Shown here piece by piece: positions 6,450-14,754 of a stretch of 64,000 nucleotides of DNA (its first letter is position 1; each line of letters begins with the position of its first letter). This DNA is from an uncultured Candidatus Melainabacteria bacterium (GTDB taxonomy: Bacteria; Cyanobacteriota; Vampirovibrionia; Gastranaerophilales; Gastranaerophilaceae). Position numbers and translations under genes: made by a program. Under the pieces are notes generated by a model that was not told the DNA's origin, did no database searches, and saw nothing but the letters and a program-made list of their open reading frames with translations. The stretch spans positions 4,392-68,391 of the forward strand of contig CAKVLL010000007.1 in assembly GCA_934757255.1 (NCBI GenBank), read 5' to 3'.

Positions 6450-8744
6450 TTAATCTACATCAATCGGGCTTCTTTGAATCAAATTGATAGCTTCTCTTGC
6501 TGTAAATACCAAATCTTCAGGTATATTAGAGATTGTACAGAATTGTCTTAATACATCAATTACGCGTTTGAAACATCTCACGATGTCGCCTTCACCCATA
6601 TCAACCTGATCAATAATATCATCCCACTCAGAACCGTTTACCCACATTTCAATTAGTGGAGAATAATAGCCGTTTATATACATAGGATCTTCCACGTCAT
6701 GATGTTTTTGTTTCTTCTCTAAATCTCGGCGAATATCTTTAATCTTGTTCAAACGTTTTCTAACTGTTGGTGAAAGTGGAAGTTGTGAATATAAATCCGC
6801 TCTCATATCTTCCGTTGTGATTGCGCAAACAACACTTGCAAGTTCTGCAGGAGTTAAATTATCTAAAACGCCTGAAAAAATAATCTGCGCCAAAAATAAT
6901 TCGTTTTCAGAACGGATTTGAGAAATTGTAATACCGCGCTCGGTTGGATAATTATCTACAATGTAGCCATAATCAATTAAGACGGCTCTATGTGACAGAA
7001 ATTTATTCCAAAAAATATCTTTTTGTTTTTCAATTTCTTTATCCAAGTTTTTTTGCTTTGAAACATATCTATTCAATAAATCTATATTTTTCATGTGCTT
7101 TTTGAATAACTTACAAGTGTCACACTGATAAGAATGCATTTTTTCAAGCATAATTTTGTTTTGACGTCCAAATTCTTGGGCTTCTTCTGTCAAAGGTCTG
7201 TTCTTTTTCTTCTCTTGCTTTTGAATTGTCTTAAATACGCGTCTGTTTTGAACATAAATATCGCGAATTTTGTTATACTCTAACAAATCTTCATTTGTAC
7301 GTTTATAACAACAAACAAACGCATTACATTCATTAATTTTTTCATTAATTTCATCGTGTAATAAAATCAGAGGCTCAATTCTATAATTCGATGAGAAATA
7401 TCCAAAACTCTTAAGTACAAGTTCTTTTGCTTCTTCCAAAGTAAATCTTTGAAGTAAATTCAATACCATAGAATAACTTGGCGAAAATTTACTTTCGAGC
7501 GGATTAGCGTCACTCAATACAAGCTCAGCAACTTCTTCCGGCGTTTGGAAAGGTGAGCCAACAATTGTAACATAGCCTATTTCGTCCATTCCGCGTCGTC
7601 CTGCACGCCCAGACATTTGTAAAAATTCGCTCGGAGTAAGAATTCTGTGCCCACTGTCTGTTCGTTTACTTATCGAACTAATTACCGTTGAACGAGCCGG
7701 CATATTAATTCCGGCAGCCAATGTTTCAGTCGCAAACACAACTTTAATCAAACCTTTTTGAAAAAGTTTTTCAACGAGCATTTTCCATCCCGGTAGAAGT
7801 CCGGCGTGGTGAGAGGCAACACCTTGAAGTAAATATTCAATATGCTTGTTCTTATATAAATACGGATTTTCTGCAATATAATCATCAATAATTTGTTTAA
7901 TTTCAGCCTGTTCTTGCGGAGTTACAAGACAAAGTGACGCACAACTTTCCATTTGTTCATCACATCTTTTACGAGAAAATGTAAAATAAATTGCAGGCAA
8001 CATATCTTTTTCTTGCAAATTTCTTACAACATCTTTAACTACATTTCTTTTTTGGACGGCTTTTCCTCGCTTAAATTCTTTCTTCTCTGGTTTAATTTTT
8101 TTATTCAAAGCGCCACTTGGAGTAAGAAGTGGTAGCAAATTATTCGGTTGCGATGAGTCAAAATAGTAAAATCTTAGTGGAACCGGACGAAAATCTGTGT
8201 TAATAAGTGCAGTTTTCGAATGAACAGTGTTAATCCAATCAGTTAATTTATCAGCGTTTGCAACTGTTGCAGAAAGCGCTACAATTTGAACATTGGTCGG
8301 ACAATAAATAATACTTTCTTCCCAAACAGTTCCGCGCTGTTCGTCGTTCATATAGTGAACTTCATCTAAGATTACATAACGAACATCTTTTAGGTTGTCT
8401 GTAACAGAGCCGAAGTTTGTACCATAAAGCATATTTCTGAAAACTTCAGTTGTCATAACGACAATTTGCGCACCGCGGTTGATTGAAGAATCTCCAGTTA
8501 GAAGCCCAACTTTATCAGCACCGTATTTTTCTGAAAAATCGTTGTATTTTTGGTTAGAAAGAGCTTTTAGAGGTGTTGTATAAAAAACTTTAAAACCTTT
8601 TTCTAATGCGCAATGAATTGCGTGTTGGGCAATAACAGTCTTACCTGCACCAGTCGGTGCGCATACAACTACGCTTTTCCCCTCTGATATACATTTACAT
8701 GCATCTTTTTGAAAATCGTCTAACTCAAAGGGAAATTCGTACAT
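6450..8744 (-). CDS. Ski2/Mtr4-like superfamily II RNA helicase
   Basis: 764 aa. RecA-like helicase core at the N-terminus: Q-motif-like FELDDFQKDA, Walker A APTGAGKT (about 29-36), TTPLKALSNQK, motif II DEVH (about 128), motif III SATVAN, then the second RecA domain with ATETLAAGINMPA and motif VI QMSGRAGRRG. A C-terminal DSHCT-like region follows (about 600-764; IFSGVLDNLTPAELASVVCA). Ski2/Dob1-type helicases unwind RNA for exosome or RNase partners; cyanobacteria carry longer versions. It is a single gene on the minus strand with CGAGGA upstream of the ATG. Exact substrate unknown. Confidence 0.88.
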   Translation of the reverse strand: MYEFPFELDDFQKDACKCISEGKSVVVCAPTGAGKTVIAQHAIHCALEKGFKVFYTTPLKALSNQKYNDFSEKYGADKVGLLTGDSSINRGAQIVVMTTEVFRNMLYGTNFGSVTDNLKDVRYVILDEVHYMNDEQRGTVWEESIIYCPTNVQIVALSATVANADKLTDWINTVHSKTALINTDFRPVPLRFYYFDSSQPNNLLPLLTPSGALNKKIKPEKKEFKRGKAVQKRNVVKDVVRNLQEKDMLPAIYFTFSRKRCDEQMESCASLCLVTPQEQAEIKQIIDDYIAENPYLYKNKHIEYLLQGVASHHAGLLPGWKMLVEKLFQKGLIKVVFATETLAAGINMPARSTVISSISKRTDSGHRILTPSEFLQMSGRAGRRGMDEIGYVTIVGSPFQTPEEVAELVLSDANPLESKFSPSYSMVLNLLQRFTLEEAKELVLKSFGYFSSNYRIEPLILLHDEINEKINECNAFVCCYKRTNEDLLEYNKIRDIYVQNRRVFKTIQKQEKKKNRPLTEEAQEFGRQNKIMLEKMHSYQCDTCKLFKKHMKNIDLLNRYVSKQKNLDKEIEKQKDIFWNKFLSHRAVLIDYGYIVDNYPTERGITISQIRSENELFLAQIIFSGVLDNLTPAELASVVCAITTEDMRADLYSQLPLSPTVRKRLNKIKDIRRDLEKKQKHHDVEDPMYINGYYSPLIEMWVNGSEWDDIIDQVDMGEGDIVRCFKRVIDVLRQFCTISNIPEDLVFTAREAINLIQRSPIDVD

Positions 8745-8773
8745 ATATAAATCCTCGCTATTCTTCCATTTTC

Positions 8774-8782
8774 ATTATAACA
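8774..8782 (-). promoter_or_regulatory. Extended -10 promoter of the helicase gene
   Basis: The minus strand has TGTTATAAT 29 bases before the helicase ATG, with a normal ribosome site in between. No convincing -35. Confidence 0.5.
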
Positions 8783-8845
8783 TATAATTATAAAATACAT
8801 TGTATAAATTTATACTTGCATGTATATCTTAAAGTGGTAAAATTT

Positions 8846-8854
8846 TGATATAAT
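8846..8854 (+). promoter_or_regulatory. Extended -10 promoter of malQ
   Basis: TGATATAAT lies 41 bases before the malQ ATG. The short region 8745-8895 is divergent between the helicase and malQ. Confidence 0.5.
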
Positions 8855-8895
8855 CAGTATATCGTTAAATTATGTGTGTATATTAGGAGAATGAA

Positions 8896-10707
8896 ATGAA
8901 AATTTCAGCGATAGGAAATAGTCCAAACTTTTCTCATAAACCAAATCCGAAGGAAATGAGGGTTTATACTCAATCTTTAAATAAAGGTTTAGAATTGTTG
9001 GGCAAACAAGTGGATATTATATTGCATAATGCTTCAGCACCTGCTGTTGACGCAGAAAATGTTGGTATTGGCTCGCTTTTTTCTCGTACAACAGTAAATA
9101 AATTGTTTCCATTTTTAAAATCGCATGGAATTTCAGGAATACAACAAGAACCAAACGGTTTAAGAAGGTTAAATGATAATTCTCCTTATGCTCCGGAATC
9201 TAGTGCGAAAAATATATTTATGATTCCGTTAGAGAAGCTTGCATCTGATGAGTATAACAATATTTTGTCAAAAGAAACATTAGCTAAAATTGTAAAAAAT
9301 AATCCAGATAAAAATAATGTTGATTATGGTTACGTTCGCGAATCTTTTGATATTGCATTAAAAGAAGCTTTTAGAAATGGAAAAGAATCTAGTGAATTTT
9401 TTAAGTTTAAAGCATTAAATGAGGACAAATATGAACAAAGTGCAATTTTTCATATTTTATCTAAAGCATATTCTGGCAAAAAATGGTCAAAATTAGACAA
9501 GGAATTATATTCTACATCAGATAGAATGGCTGCAAATAAAAGAATTGAAGAAATTAAAACATTTCATAAAGATGAATATGATTTTTATATTTTTAATCAA
9601 ATGATATTAGAAAAAGAAAATGAAAAGACCAATAAAATGGCAGCAGAAAGTGGAATTAAAATAATAGGAGATTCACCTGTTGCTCAAACTGCAGTTGACG
9701 AATGGGTAAACAAAGATTTGTTTTTAAAAGGCAAGGCAATCGGTTGTCCTCCGGATTATTTTTCTAAAGATGGTCAAAGATGGGGATTTAAGTATTATGA
9801 TCCAAAAGAAATTTTTAATAAGGATGGTTCTTTGGGAAAAGCTGGGGAAGTATTGAAGAAAAAGTATGAAGAGTATTTTGCAAGTTTTCCTGGTGGAATT
9901 AGAATTGACCACATTATTGGCTTGATTGACCCATTTATTTATACAACAGCTGCTAAAAAAATGACAGCAGAAAATTCAGGCAGAATATATTCTGTTGATG
10001 GACCTTATAGAAAGCATTCTATAGACGAATATGCTGCACTTTTGACTAAAATTATTATTCCTGCGGCTGAAAAATATGGAATGGATAAATCATCTATTAT
10101 TTGTGAAGATTTGGGTGCACCATTAAAGACAGTGCAAGATGTGTTAAAAAAATTAAAGTTATCAGGAATATCTGTTACACAATTTGATTACAGAGGTGCT
10201 ACAACTCCAGCGCAAAACACTATTATGATAGGATCACATGATAATCAATCATTTTTAGAATATGTTGATGGATTGTTCAAAAATGTAAAGAGTAAACAAT
10301 TTTTAAAGAAAACAAGGCTTTTAGCAAAAGATATTGCACAAAAAGACGCTTCAATAAAGGAAATTAAACAATCTAGAGAAGAGATAAGGACAGATAAAGC
10401 AAAATTTATTGCAGCAAGTTTTGCTGAATTGTTTACTAGTCCGGCAAAAAGGGTGCAGATATTTTTTACGGATTTGTTTGGAATTGCTAAGACTTATAAT
10501 AGACCTGGAACAAATAAAGGCAATTGGTCTGTAAGATTGGGAGAAAATTTTGAGGATGATTATTATAAAGCAGTCGCAGAAGGAAAAGCGCCAAATTTTG
10601 CTGCTGCTGTTGCAACAGCCTTAAGACAAAGAGGGTTAGAAAAGGGTAATGAAAAATTATTGAAAAATTTGGATGATTCTGCAGCAATTTTAGCTGATAA
10701 AAAATAA
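8896..10707 (+). CDS. malQ: 4-alpha-glucanotransferase (GH77, amylomaltase), divergent N-terminus
   Basis: 603 aa. Transfers 1,4-glucan segments in maltodextrin or glycogen metabolism. GH77 motifs: GDSP (about 257), GCPPDYFSKDGQRWG, catalytic nucleophile in RIDHIIG (about 335), acid/base Glu in CEDLGAP (about 402) and SHDNQSF (about 448). All three acidic residues are present. The first 25 residues (ISAIGNSPNFSHKPNPK) do not look like the canonical start, and there is an extra Lys-rich tail after LRQRG. Between residues 150 and 240 lies a charged helical insert. AGGAGAATGAA gives a good ribosome site. No other glycogen gene is adjacent. Confidence 0.9.
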   Translation: MKISAIGNSPNFSHKPNPKEMRVYTQSLNKGLELLGKQVDIILHNASAPAVDAENVGIGSLFSRTTVNKLFPFLKSHGISGIQQEPNGLRRLNDNSPYAPESSAKNIFMIPLEKLASDEYNNILSKETLAKIVKNNPDKNNVDYGYVRESFDIALKEAFRNGKESSEFFKFKALNEDKYEQSAIFHILSKAYSGKKWSKLDKELYSTSDRMAANKRIEEIKTFHKDEYDFYIFNQMILEKENEKTNKMAAESGIKIIGDSPVAQTAVDEWVNKDLFLKGKAIGCPPDYFSKDGQRWGFKYYDPKEIFNKDGSLGKAGEVLKKKYEEYFASFPGGIRIDHIIGLIDPFIYTTAAKKMTAENSGRIYSVDGPYRKHSIDEYAALLTKIIIPAAEKYGMDKSSIICEDLGAPLKTVQDVLKKLKLSGISVTQFDYRGATTPAQNTIMIGSHDNQSFLEYVDGLFKNVKSKQFLKKTRLLAKDIAQKDASIKEIKQSREEIRTDKAKFIAASFAELFTSPAKRVQIFFTDLFGIAKTYNRPGTNKGNWSVRLGENFEDDYYKAVAEGKAPNFAAAVATALRQRGLEKGNEKLLKNLDDSAAILADKK

Positions 10708-10722
10708 ATTTAACTTACCCTC

Positions 10723-10751
10723 TTTACAAAAAAAAATGTTTTGTGTAGAAT
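10723..10751 (+). promoter_or_regulatory. Promoter of the tRNA-Ser gene
   Basis: TTTACA (10723-10728), a 17-base spacer and TAGAAT (10746-10751), ending 26 bases before the mature tRNA. Confidence 0.6.
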
Positions 10752-10777
10752 TAAATAGTTACCAATTGAATACCTTT

Positions 10778-10867
10778 GGAGGAGTGCCAGAGCGGTTGAT
10801 TGGAGCGGTCTTGAAAACCGTCGTACGTGCGAGCGTACCGTGGGTTCGAATCCCACCTCCTCCTCCA
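10778..10867 (+). tRNA. tRNA-Ser (anticodon TGA)
   Basis: Class II cloverleaf: acceptor GGAGGAG / CTCCTCC, anticodon stem CGGTC-TTGAAAA-CCG type with anticodon TGA, a long variable arm (GTACGTGCGAGCGTAC) and T arm GTGGG-TTCGAAT-CCCAC. CCA is encoded. The base before CCA (discriminator) reads T, where serine tRNAs usually have G. Confidence 0.95.
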
Positions 10868-10873
10868 TTTAGA

Positions 10874-10897
10874 AAGAGCCTGAAAAGGCTCTTTTTT
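10874..10897 (+). terminator. Terminator after tRNA-Ser
   Basis: Stem AAGAGCC / GGCTCTT with a short loop, followed by a run of T. Confidence 0.88.
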
Positions 10898-11177
10898 AGT
10901 GTGTTTTTAAGGTTATAATTAAACACATAAATTGAGAAATTTTAATTTTATCGTTTTTTTATGTAAAAAAATTACTTCTCGTTTTACAATTATTTAGTGT
11001 CAAAAGTGAATTTATATCCAATTTGATTTGCATTTTTTGTCTCAAGCATGTATGTAGGCTCTAGGCTTATGTGTCTTTAATCTTTTTAGTGTATGTTATA
11101 ACAGTTGAACGATGTTTTATTTTGTGTGTTGGATGAATAAAATTTTGTTGTGAAATTGAAATTTTTCATAACAATAT

Positions 11178-11338
11178 TGATAAAATGTATAGAAAACGAT
11201 TGAAAATCAACCCTAGTCTAATATTACCATAAAAAAGATATTGTACATAGTATTGTTAATAAATATAACGAATTAGTTGTTTATGACTTTTTTTTACCCC
11301 TTAAACCCTTTATTTATCGTTTTCTATACATTTTATCA
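11178..11338. repeat. Perfect 23-nt inverted repeats enclosing 115 bp
   Basis: Positions 11178-11200 and 11316-11338 are exact reverse complements over 23 nt (core ATGTATAGAAAACGAT). They enclose 115 bp with a promoter-like sequence at 11241-11269. Such a layout is what an invertible segment looks like. The next gene encodes a tyrosine-recombinase-like protein. Apart from these repeats, the gene-free stretch 10920-11395 is AT-rich and featureless. That the segment actually inverts is inference. Confidence 0.6.
11241..11269 (+). promoter_or_regulatory. Candidate promoter inside the inverted-repeat segment
   Basis: TTGTAC (11241-11246), exact 17-base spacer, TATAAC (11264-11269), pointing toward the recombinase/glycan operon. 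The -35 match is weak (first three bases); the -10 differs at one base. Confidence 0.4.
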
Positions 11339-11353
11339 AAAATGTATAGAAAA
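11320..11353. promoter_or_regulatory. 15-bp hairpin / paired arms next to the inverted repeat
   Basis: TTTTCTATACATTTT (11320-11334) and its exact complement (11339-11353) are separated by 4 bases. The right arm is a third copy of the ATGTATAGAAAA motif found in the 23-nt repeats. Two facing copies around a short centre resemble a recombinase core site or an operator. No T run follows, so it is not a terminator. Confidence 0.4.
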
Positions 11354-11395
11354 AAGAGCGTAATAGTGATTTAAATAGGAAGCCAAAAAGCAGTC

Positions 11396-11926
11396 GTGAC
11401 AGTGAGTTCGCCAATAAAAGATGTTGAGATGATAGATTTAATTAAAGGGTTGTACGAGAAAAAAGGTATGATTCGTGATTTGTTGTTGTTTACGCTTGGT
11501 ATAAATACTGGCATGAATCTTTTGGATTTGTTACAGCTCAATGTTAGTGATGTTCGTGGTAAATATTATTTGAATTTTGAAGGAAGTAAATCGATTCCGA
11601 TTAAAGCCGAACTCAAAACCTTGATTGACGAAGTTATTGCAGATAGAAGCGACGATTCGCCGCTATTTGAAAGCGTTCGCGGCCATCGATTAGAACGCTC
11701 GTATGTTTTCAATTCGTTTAAGGAAATTTGTAAAGAATTGGGTGTCGCAGACAAATACTCTGTCGCCTCTTGGCGCAAAACTTTTGCGTATCATTATTAT
11801 CAGAAATACCGTGATTTATCCTATCTCCAGTGGCTTTTCAACCAGAGCACAGTTAAGCTTACGCTAAAATTTATTGACGAATACGAAAACATGAATTTGC
11901 GCTTTAGAGAAGGAGTTTGTTTGTGA
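11396..11926 (+). CDS. Tyrosine recombinase-like protein, catalytic domain only, degenerate active site
   Basis: 176 aa. The fold signature of a phage-integrase/Xer catalytic domain is visible: IRDLLLFTLGINTGMNLLDLL aligns with the box I region, LFESVRGHRLERS.V with the middle, SVASWRKTFAYHY with the HxxR box and WLFNQSTVKLTLKFIDEY with the GHS...Y box. Box I Arg is Asn (TGMN), the HxxR His is Ser/Ala, the second His is Asn or Gln, and no Tyr lies at the expected distance; only the box II Arg remains. The N-terminal DNA-binding domain is absent. Start GTG at 11396 is uncertain. It overlaps the next gene by 4 bases (GTGA). It could be an inactive recombinase turned DNA-binding regulator. Confidence in the fold is moderate. 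Confidence 0.65.
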   Translation: MTVSSPIKDVEMIDLIKGLYEKKGMIRDLLLFTLGINTGMNLLDLLQLNVSDVRGKYYLNFEGSKSIPIKAELKTLIDEVIADRSDDSPLFESVRGHRLERSYVFNSFKEICKELGVADKYSVASWRKTFAYHYYQKYRDLSYLQWLFNQSTVKLTLKFIDEYENMNLRFREGVCL

Positions 11927-12870
11927 TTAAGAAAGTAGGAATTTTTCAGGATTTGAAAAGCGCTTTTGCTTGTCTTTTTTCTTGGCAAGATATTGACGAA
12001 CACTACGTTATCAAACTTTTTGGTGCAAAGATTTGCAAAAAACACAAGTATAATGTGGATTTGAAGCCGCTCACTGAATTAGGAGTTACACAAGAAAAAC
12101 GCTCTCCGCACCTAATCGTGTCGCTTACAACTTTTCCTGCGAGGATAAATCTTGTTCACAAAACAATTACGACGCTTTTGCAACAGACTTTGAAACCTGA
12201 TATGGTGATTTTGTGGCTCGCGGAAGAACAGTTCCCAAACCGTGAATTGCCGGCGAGTTTGACCGATTTACAGCAGTTTGGATTGAGTATTAAATGGTGC
12301 GAGGATATTAAATCATACAAGAAACTTATTCCGACTTTGCGCGAATTTCCGGATGATATTATTGTAACGGCGGATGATGATATTTTATATCCTAAAAATT
12401 GGCTTGAGAGTTTGTATGATTTACATAAAAAATACCCAAATTGTGTATGTGCAAACCGTGCGTTTATGGTGAAAAAGAGGGCAAACGCTTTTTATATAAC
12501 ATCTCGTAATTATTGCTATAATTCAAGCTACTTGCCTCGTTTTCGCAACGAATTTATGACTGGTTATGGAAGCTTGTTTCCTCCTAATGCGCTAGATAAA
12601 AGAGTTTTGGACTCTGAAATTTTTATGCGAGAAATTCCAACAAATGATGATATATGGTTTTGGGGAATGGCGGTTTTGAATGGGACTAAGATTGCGGTAA
12701 ATCCGAAAGGTTATCAATTGAAGCTTATCGAAGATAAGGCAGCGCAGGAGTTTTGCTTAAAGAATTTGAACCGCAATGATACTACGGTTGGCACTTCCGG
12801 ACGCGATGGAGTAAATAAGATGTGCAAACTGTTTCCTAAAATTGAAGAAAATCTAGAGAGTAGAGGTTAA
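11923..12870 (+). CDS. GT-A-type glycosyltransferase-like protein
   Basis: 315 aa. LIVSLTTFPARI at the start of the GT-A domain (about residue 65), followed by KTITTLLQQTLKPDMVILWLA and a clear DDD metal-binding triplet in VTADDDILYPKNW (about 150), then FMTGYGSLFPP and NDDIWFWGMAVL near the acceptor site. This is the fold of nucleotide-sugar transferases for surface polysaccharide. I use GTG at 11923 because AGAAGGAG lies 7 bases upstream; TTG at 11917 is too close to it. GTGA overlap with the recombinase-like gene indicates translational coupling. Codon use is slightly richer in GC than the following genes. Donor and acceptor unknown. Confidence 0.8.
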   Translation: MIKKVGIFQDLKSAFACLFSWQDIDEHYVIKLFGAKICKKHKYNVDLKPLTELGVTQEKRSPHLIVSLTTFPARINLVHKTITTLLQQTLKPDMVILWLAEEQFPNRELPASLTDLQQFGLSIKWCEDIKSYKKLIPTLREFPDDIIVTADDDILYPKNWLESLYDLHKKYPNCVCANRAFMVKKRANAFYITSRNYCYNSSYLPRFRNEFMTGYGSLFPPNALDKRVLDSEIFMREIPTNDDIWFWGMAVLNGTKIAVNPKGYQLKLIEDKAAQEFCLKNLNRNDTTVGTSGRDGVNKMCKLFPKIEENLESRG

Positions 12871-12873
12871 GGT

Positions 12874-14376
12874 ATGAAAATAATTGTTCAAGCAGGTGGT
12901 AAAGGTACAAGATTAGAAGGTTTGACTAGGAATAAACCAAAGTGTTTAGTTCCGGTTAATAATTTGCCTATCATTTTTTACGCCTTCCAAAAGTTCAAAG
13001 ATGCTGAATTTACAATCATCGCAGACTATAAAACCGATGTGCTTGAAAAATATTTGAATGCATTTGGTTCTCAATACAATTTCAAAATTGTTAAGGCTAA
13101 CAAAAAAGGTACAATTTCCGGTATCAAAGAAGCAATTTCTGATTATAGTGAAGATGAACCATTTATGATTATGTGGTGCGATTTGATTTTGTCAGACAAT
13201 TTTGAAATTCCTTCTACTAAAGGTAATTATATCGGTATTTCAAAAGATTTTGAATGTCGTTGGTCTTATCTTGACAACAAATTTGTAAAAACTCCATCTA
13301 AAGAAAATGGTGTTGCCGGCTTGTTTATCTTTGAAAACAAAAGGGCTCTGGAAAATATTGCGGATGAAGGTGCTTTGGTTGGCTGGCTACAAAATCAAGA
13401 TATCAAATTTAACAGACTTGATTTGTACGGTTCAAAAGAAATCGGCACTTTGCTTTCTTATGCTGATAACACTGATGATACACCTCGTTGCAGACCATTT
13501 AATTCTATGGAATTCAACGGAGATGTTATCGTAAAACGTGGAATTAACGAGCAAGGCAAAAAGATTGCAGTTGATGAAATTGCTTGGTACAAGCACGTTA
13601 AAGAATTAGGTTTTGAAAATATTCCTGAGATTTTTAATTATGAACCACTAACAATGAAACGTGTTCAAGGTAAAAATATTTTTGAATACGATTGTTTGAC
13701 TAAATCACAAAAACGTGAAATTTTGAGAAAACTTATTGAAGCATTAAAAGATTTGCATAATCTTGAACCGGCTCAACCTGTGAATATACAAGATGTTGAA
13801 GATAATTTCTTGAACAAGACTTTCGACAGATTATCTAAGGTTGAAAAACTTGTTCCGTTTGCGGATAAAGAGTTTATCAAGATTAATGGAAATTATTACA
13901 AGAATGTTTTCTTTAATAAAGATGAATTAAAGGAAGCTGTTCAAACCGTTTATCCAAAAGAATTCCGATTAATTCATGGCGATTGTACTTTCTCAAACTT
14001 GATGTTTGATACTTTCAATATGAAGGCGATTTTGATTGATCCAAGAGGATATTTTGGCAAAACCAAACTCTATGGAGATGTTGATTATGACTGGGCAAAA
14101 TTGTATTATTCATTGAAAGGTGAATATGACCAATTCAATCGCAAAAAATTCACTCTTGATATTAGAGAGAAAGATGTTGAACTTGCAATCAAGCCTAACA
14201 ATTGGGCGGATATGGAAGAATTTTTCTTTGATTGCTTGCCAAATGTTAATAAATTCAAAATCAGACTTTTACACGCGATTATTTGGTTGAGCCTTACAAC
14301 TTATGCTTGGGAAGATTATGACAGTATTTGCGGTGCATTCTATAACGGCATAATTAAACTTAATGAGGTGCTATAA
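12874..14376 (+). CDS. Sugar nucleotidyltransferase fused to an aminoglycoside-phosphotransferase-like kinase
   Basis: 500 aa with two domains. Residues 1-230: NTP_transferase fold with VQAGGKGTRLEGLTRNKPKCLVP (pyrophosphorylase signature) and WCDLILSDN. Residues 235-500: kinase-like, with VDEIAWYKHVKELGF, the catalytic-loop motif LIHGDCTFSNLMFD (HGDxxxxN) and ILIDPRG as the metal-binding Asp. The fusion predicts phosphorylation and nucleotide activation of one small metabolite or sugar, as in LicA/LicC-type pairs, but the substrate cannot be read from sequence. Spaced 3 bases from the glycosyltransferase and 3 bases from the HAD gene, so one operon. Confidence 0.85.
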   Translation: MKIIVQAGGKGTRLEGLTRNKPKCLVPVNNLPIIFYAFQKFKDAEFTIIADYKTDVLEKYLNAFGSQYNFKIVKANKKGTISGIKEAISDYSEDEPFMIMWCDLILSDNFEIPSTKGNYIGISKDFECRWSYLDNKFVKTPSKENGVAGLFIFENKRALENIADEGALVGWLQNQDIKFNRLDLYGSKEIGTLLSYADNTDDTPRCRPFNSMEFNGDVIVKRGINEQGKKIAVDEIAWYKHVKELGFENIPEIFNYEPLTMKRVQGKNIFEYDCLTKSQKREILRKLIEALKDLHNLEPAQPVNIQDVEDNFLNKTFDRLSKVEKLVPFADKEFIKINGNYYKNVFFNKDELKEAVQTVYPKEFRLIHGDCTFSNLMFDTFNMKAILIDPRGYFGKTKLYGDVDYDWAKLYYSLKGEYDQFNRKKFTLDIREKDVELAIKPNNWADMEEFFFDCLPNVNKFKIRLLHAIIWLSLTTYAWEDYDSICGAFYNGIIKLNEVL

Positions 14377-14379
14377 AAA

Positions 14380-14754
14380 ATGACTAAGCTGGAATTTTCA
14401 CCATTGAGTAAAACTTGGATTTTGGATATAGACGGAACGCTTGTTAAGCATAACGGCTACAAGATTGTCGGTCACGATACTTTGTTAGATGGAGTTAAAG
14501 ATTTTTTTGCTAATTTGAGTCCTGATGACAAGGTTGTGATGCTTACTGCAAGGAAAGAAGAGTATCTAGAAGATTTGAAAAAGTTTTTGAAAGAAAACAA
14601 CTTGAGATACGACTATCTTCTAACCGACATGCCAATGGGTGAGAGGATTTTAGTTAACGATAGAAAGCCAAGTGGTTTGGATATGGCTTTTGCGGTCAAC
14701 AAAAATAGAGATGCAAAATTAGATATTTCATACAAGATAAATGAGGAGTTGTAA
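14380..14754 (+). CDS. Small HAD-superfamily phosphatase
   Basis: 124 aa. Motif I DIDGTLV (about residue 16-22), motif II MLTAR (about 55), and a terminal VNDRKPSG standing in for motif IV. No cap domain, so a small substrate or a macromolecular one is plausible. Placed between the nucleotidyltransferase-kinase fusion and kdsD; its stop overlaps the kdsD start (TAATG). Likely removes a phosphate in the same activated-sugar route. It could play the role of a KdsC-type phosphatase, but it is shorter than KdsC and not clearly the same family. Confidence 0.78.
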   Translation: MTKLEFSPLSKTWILDIDGTLVKHNGYKIVGHDTLLDGVKDFFANLSPDDKVVMLTARKEEYLEDLKKFLKENNLRYDYLLTDMPMGERILVNDRKPSGLDMAFAVNKNRDAKLDISYKINEEL

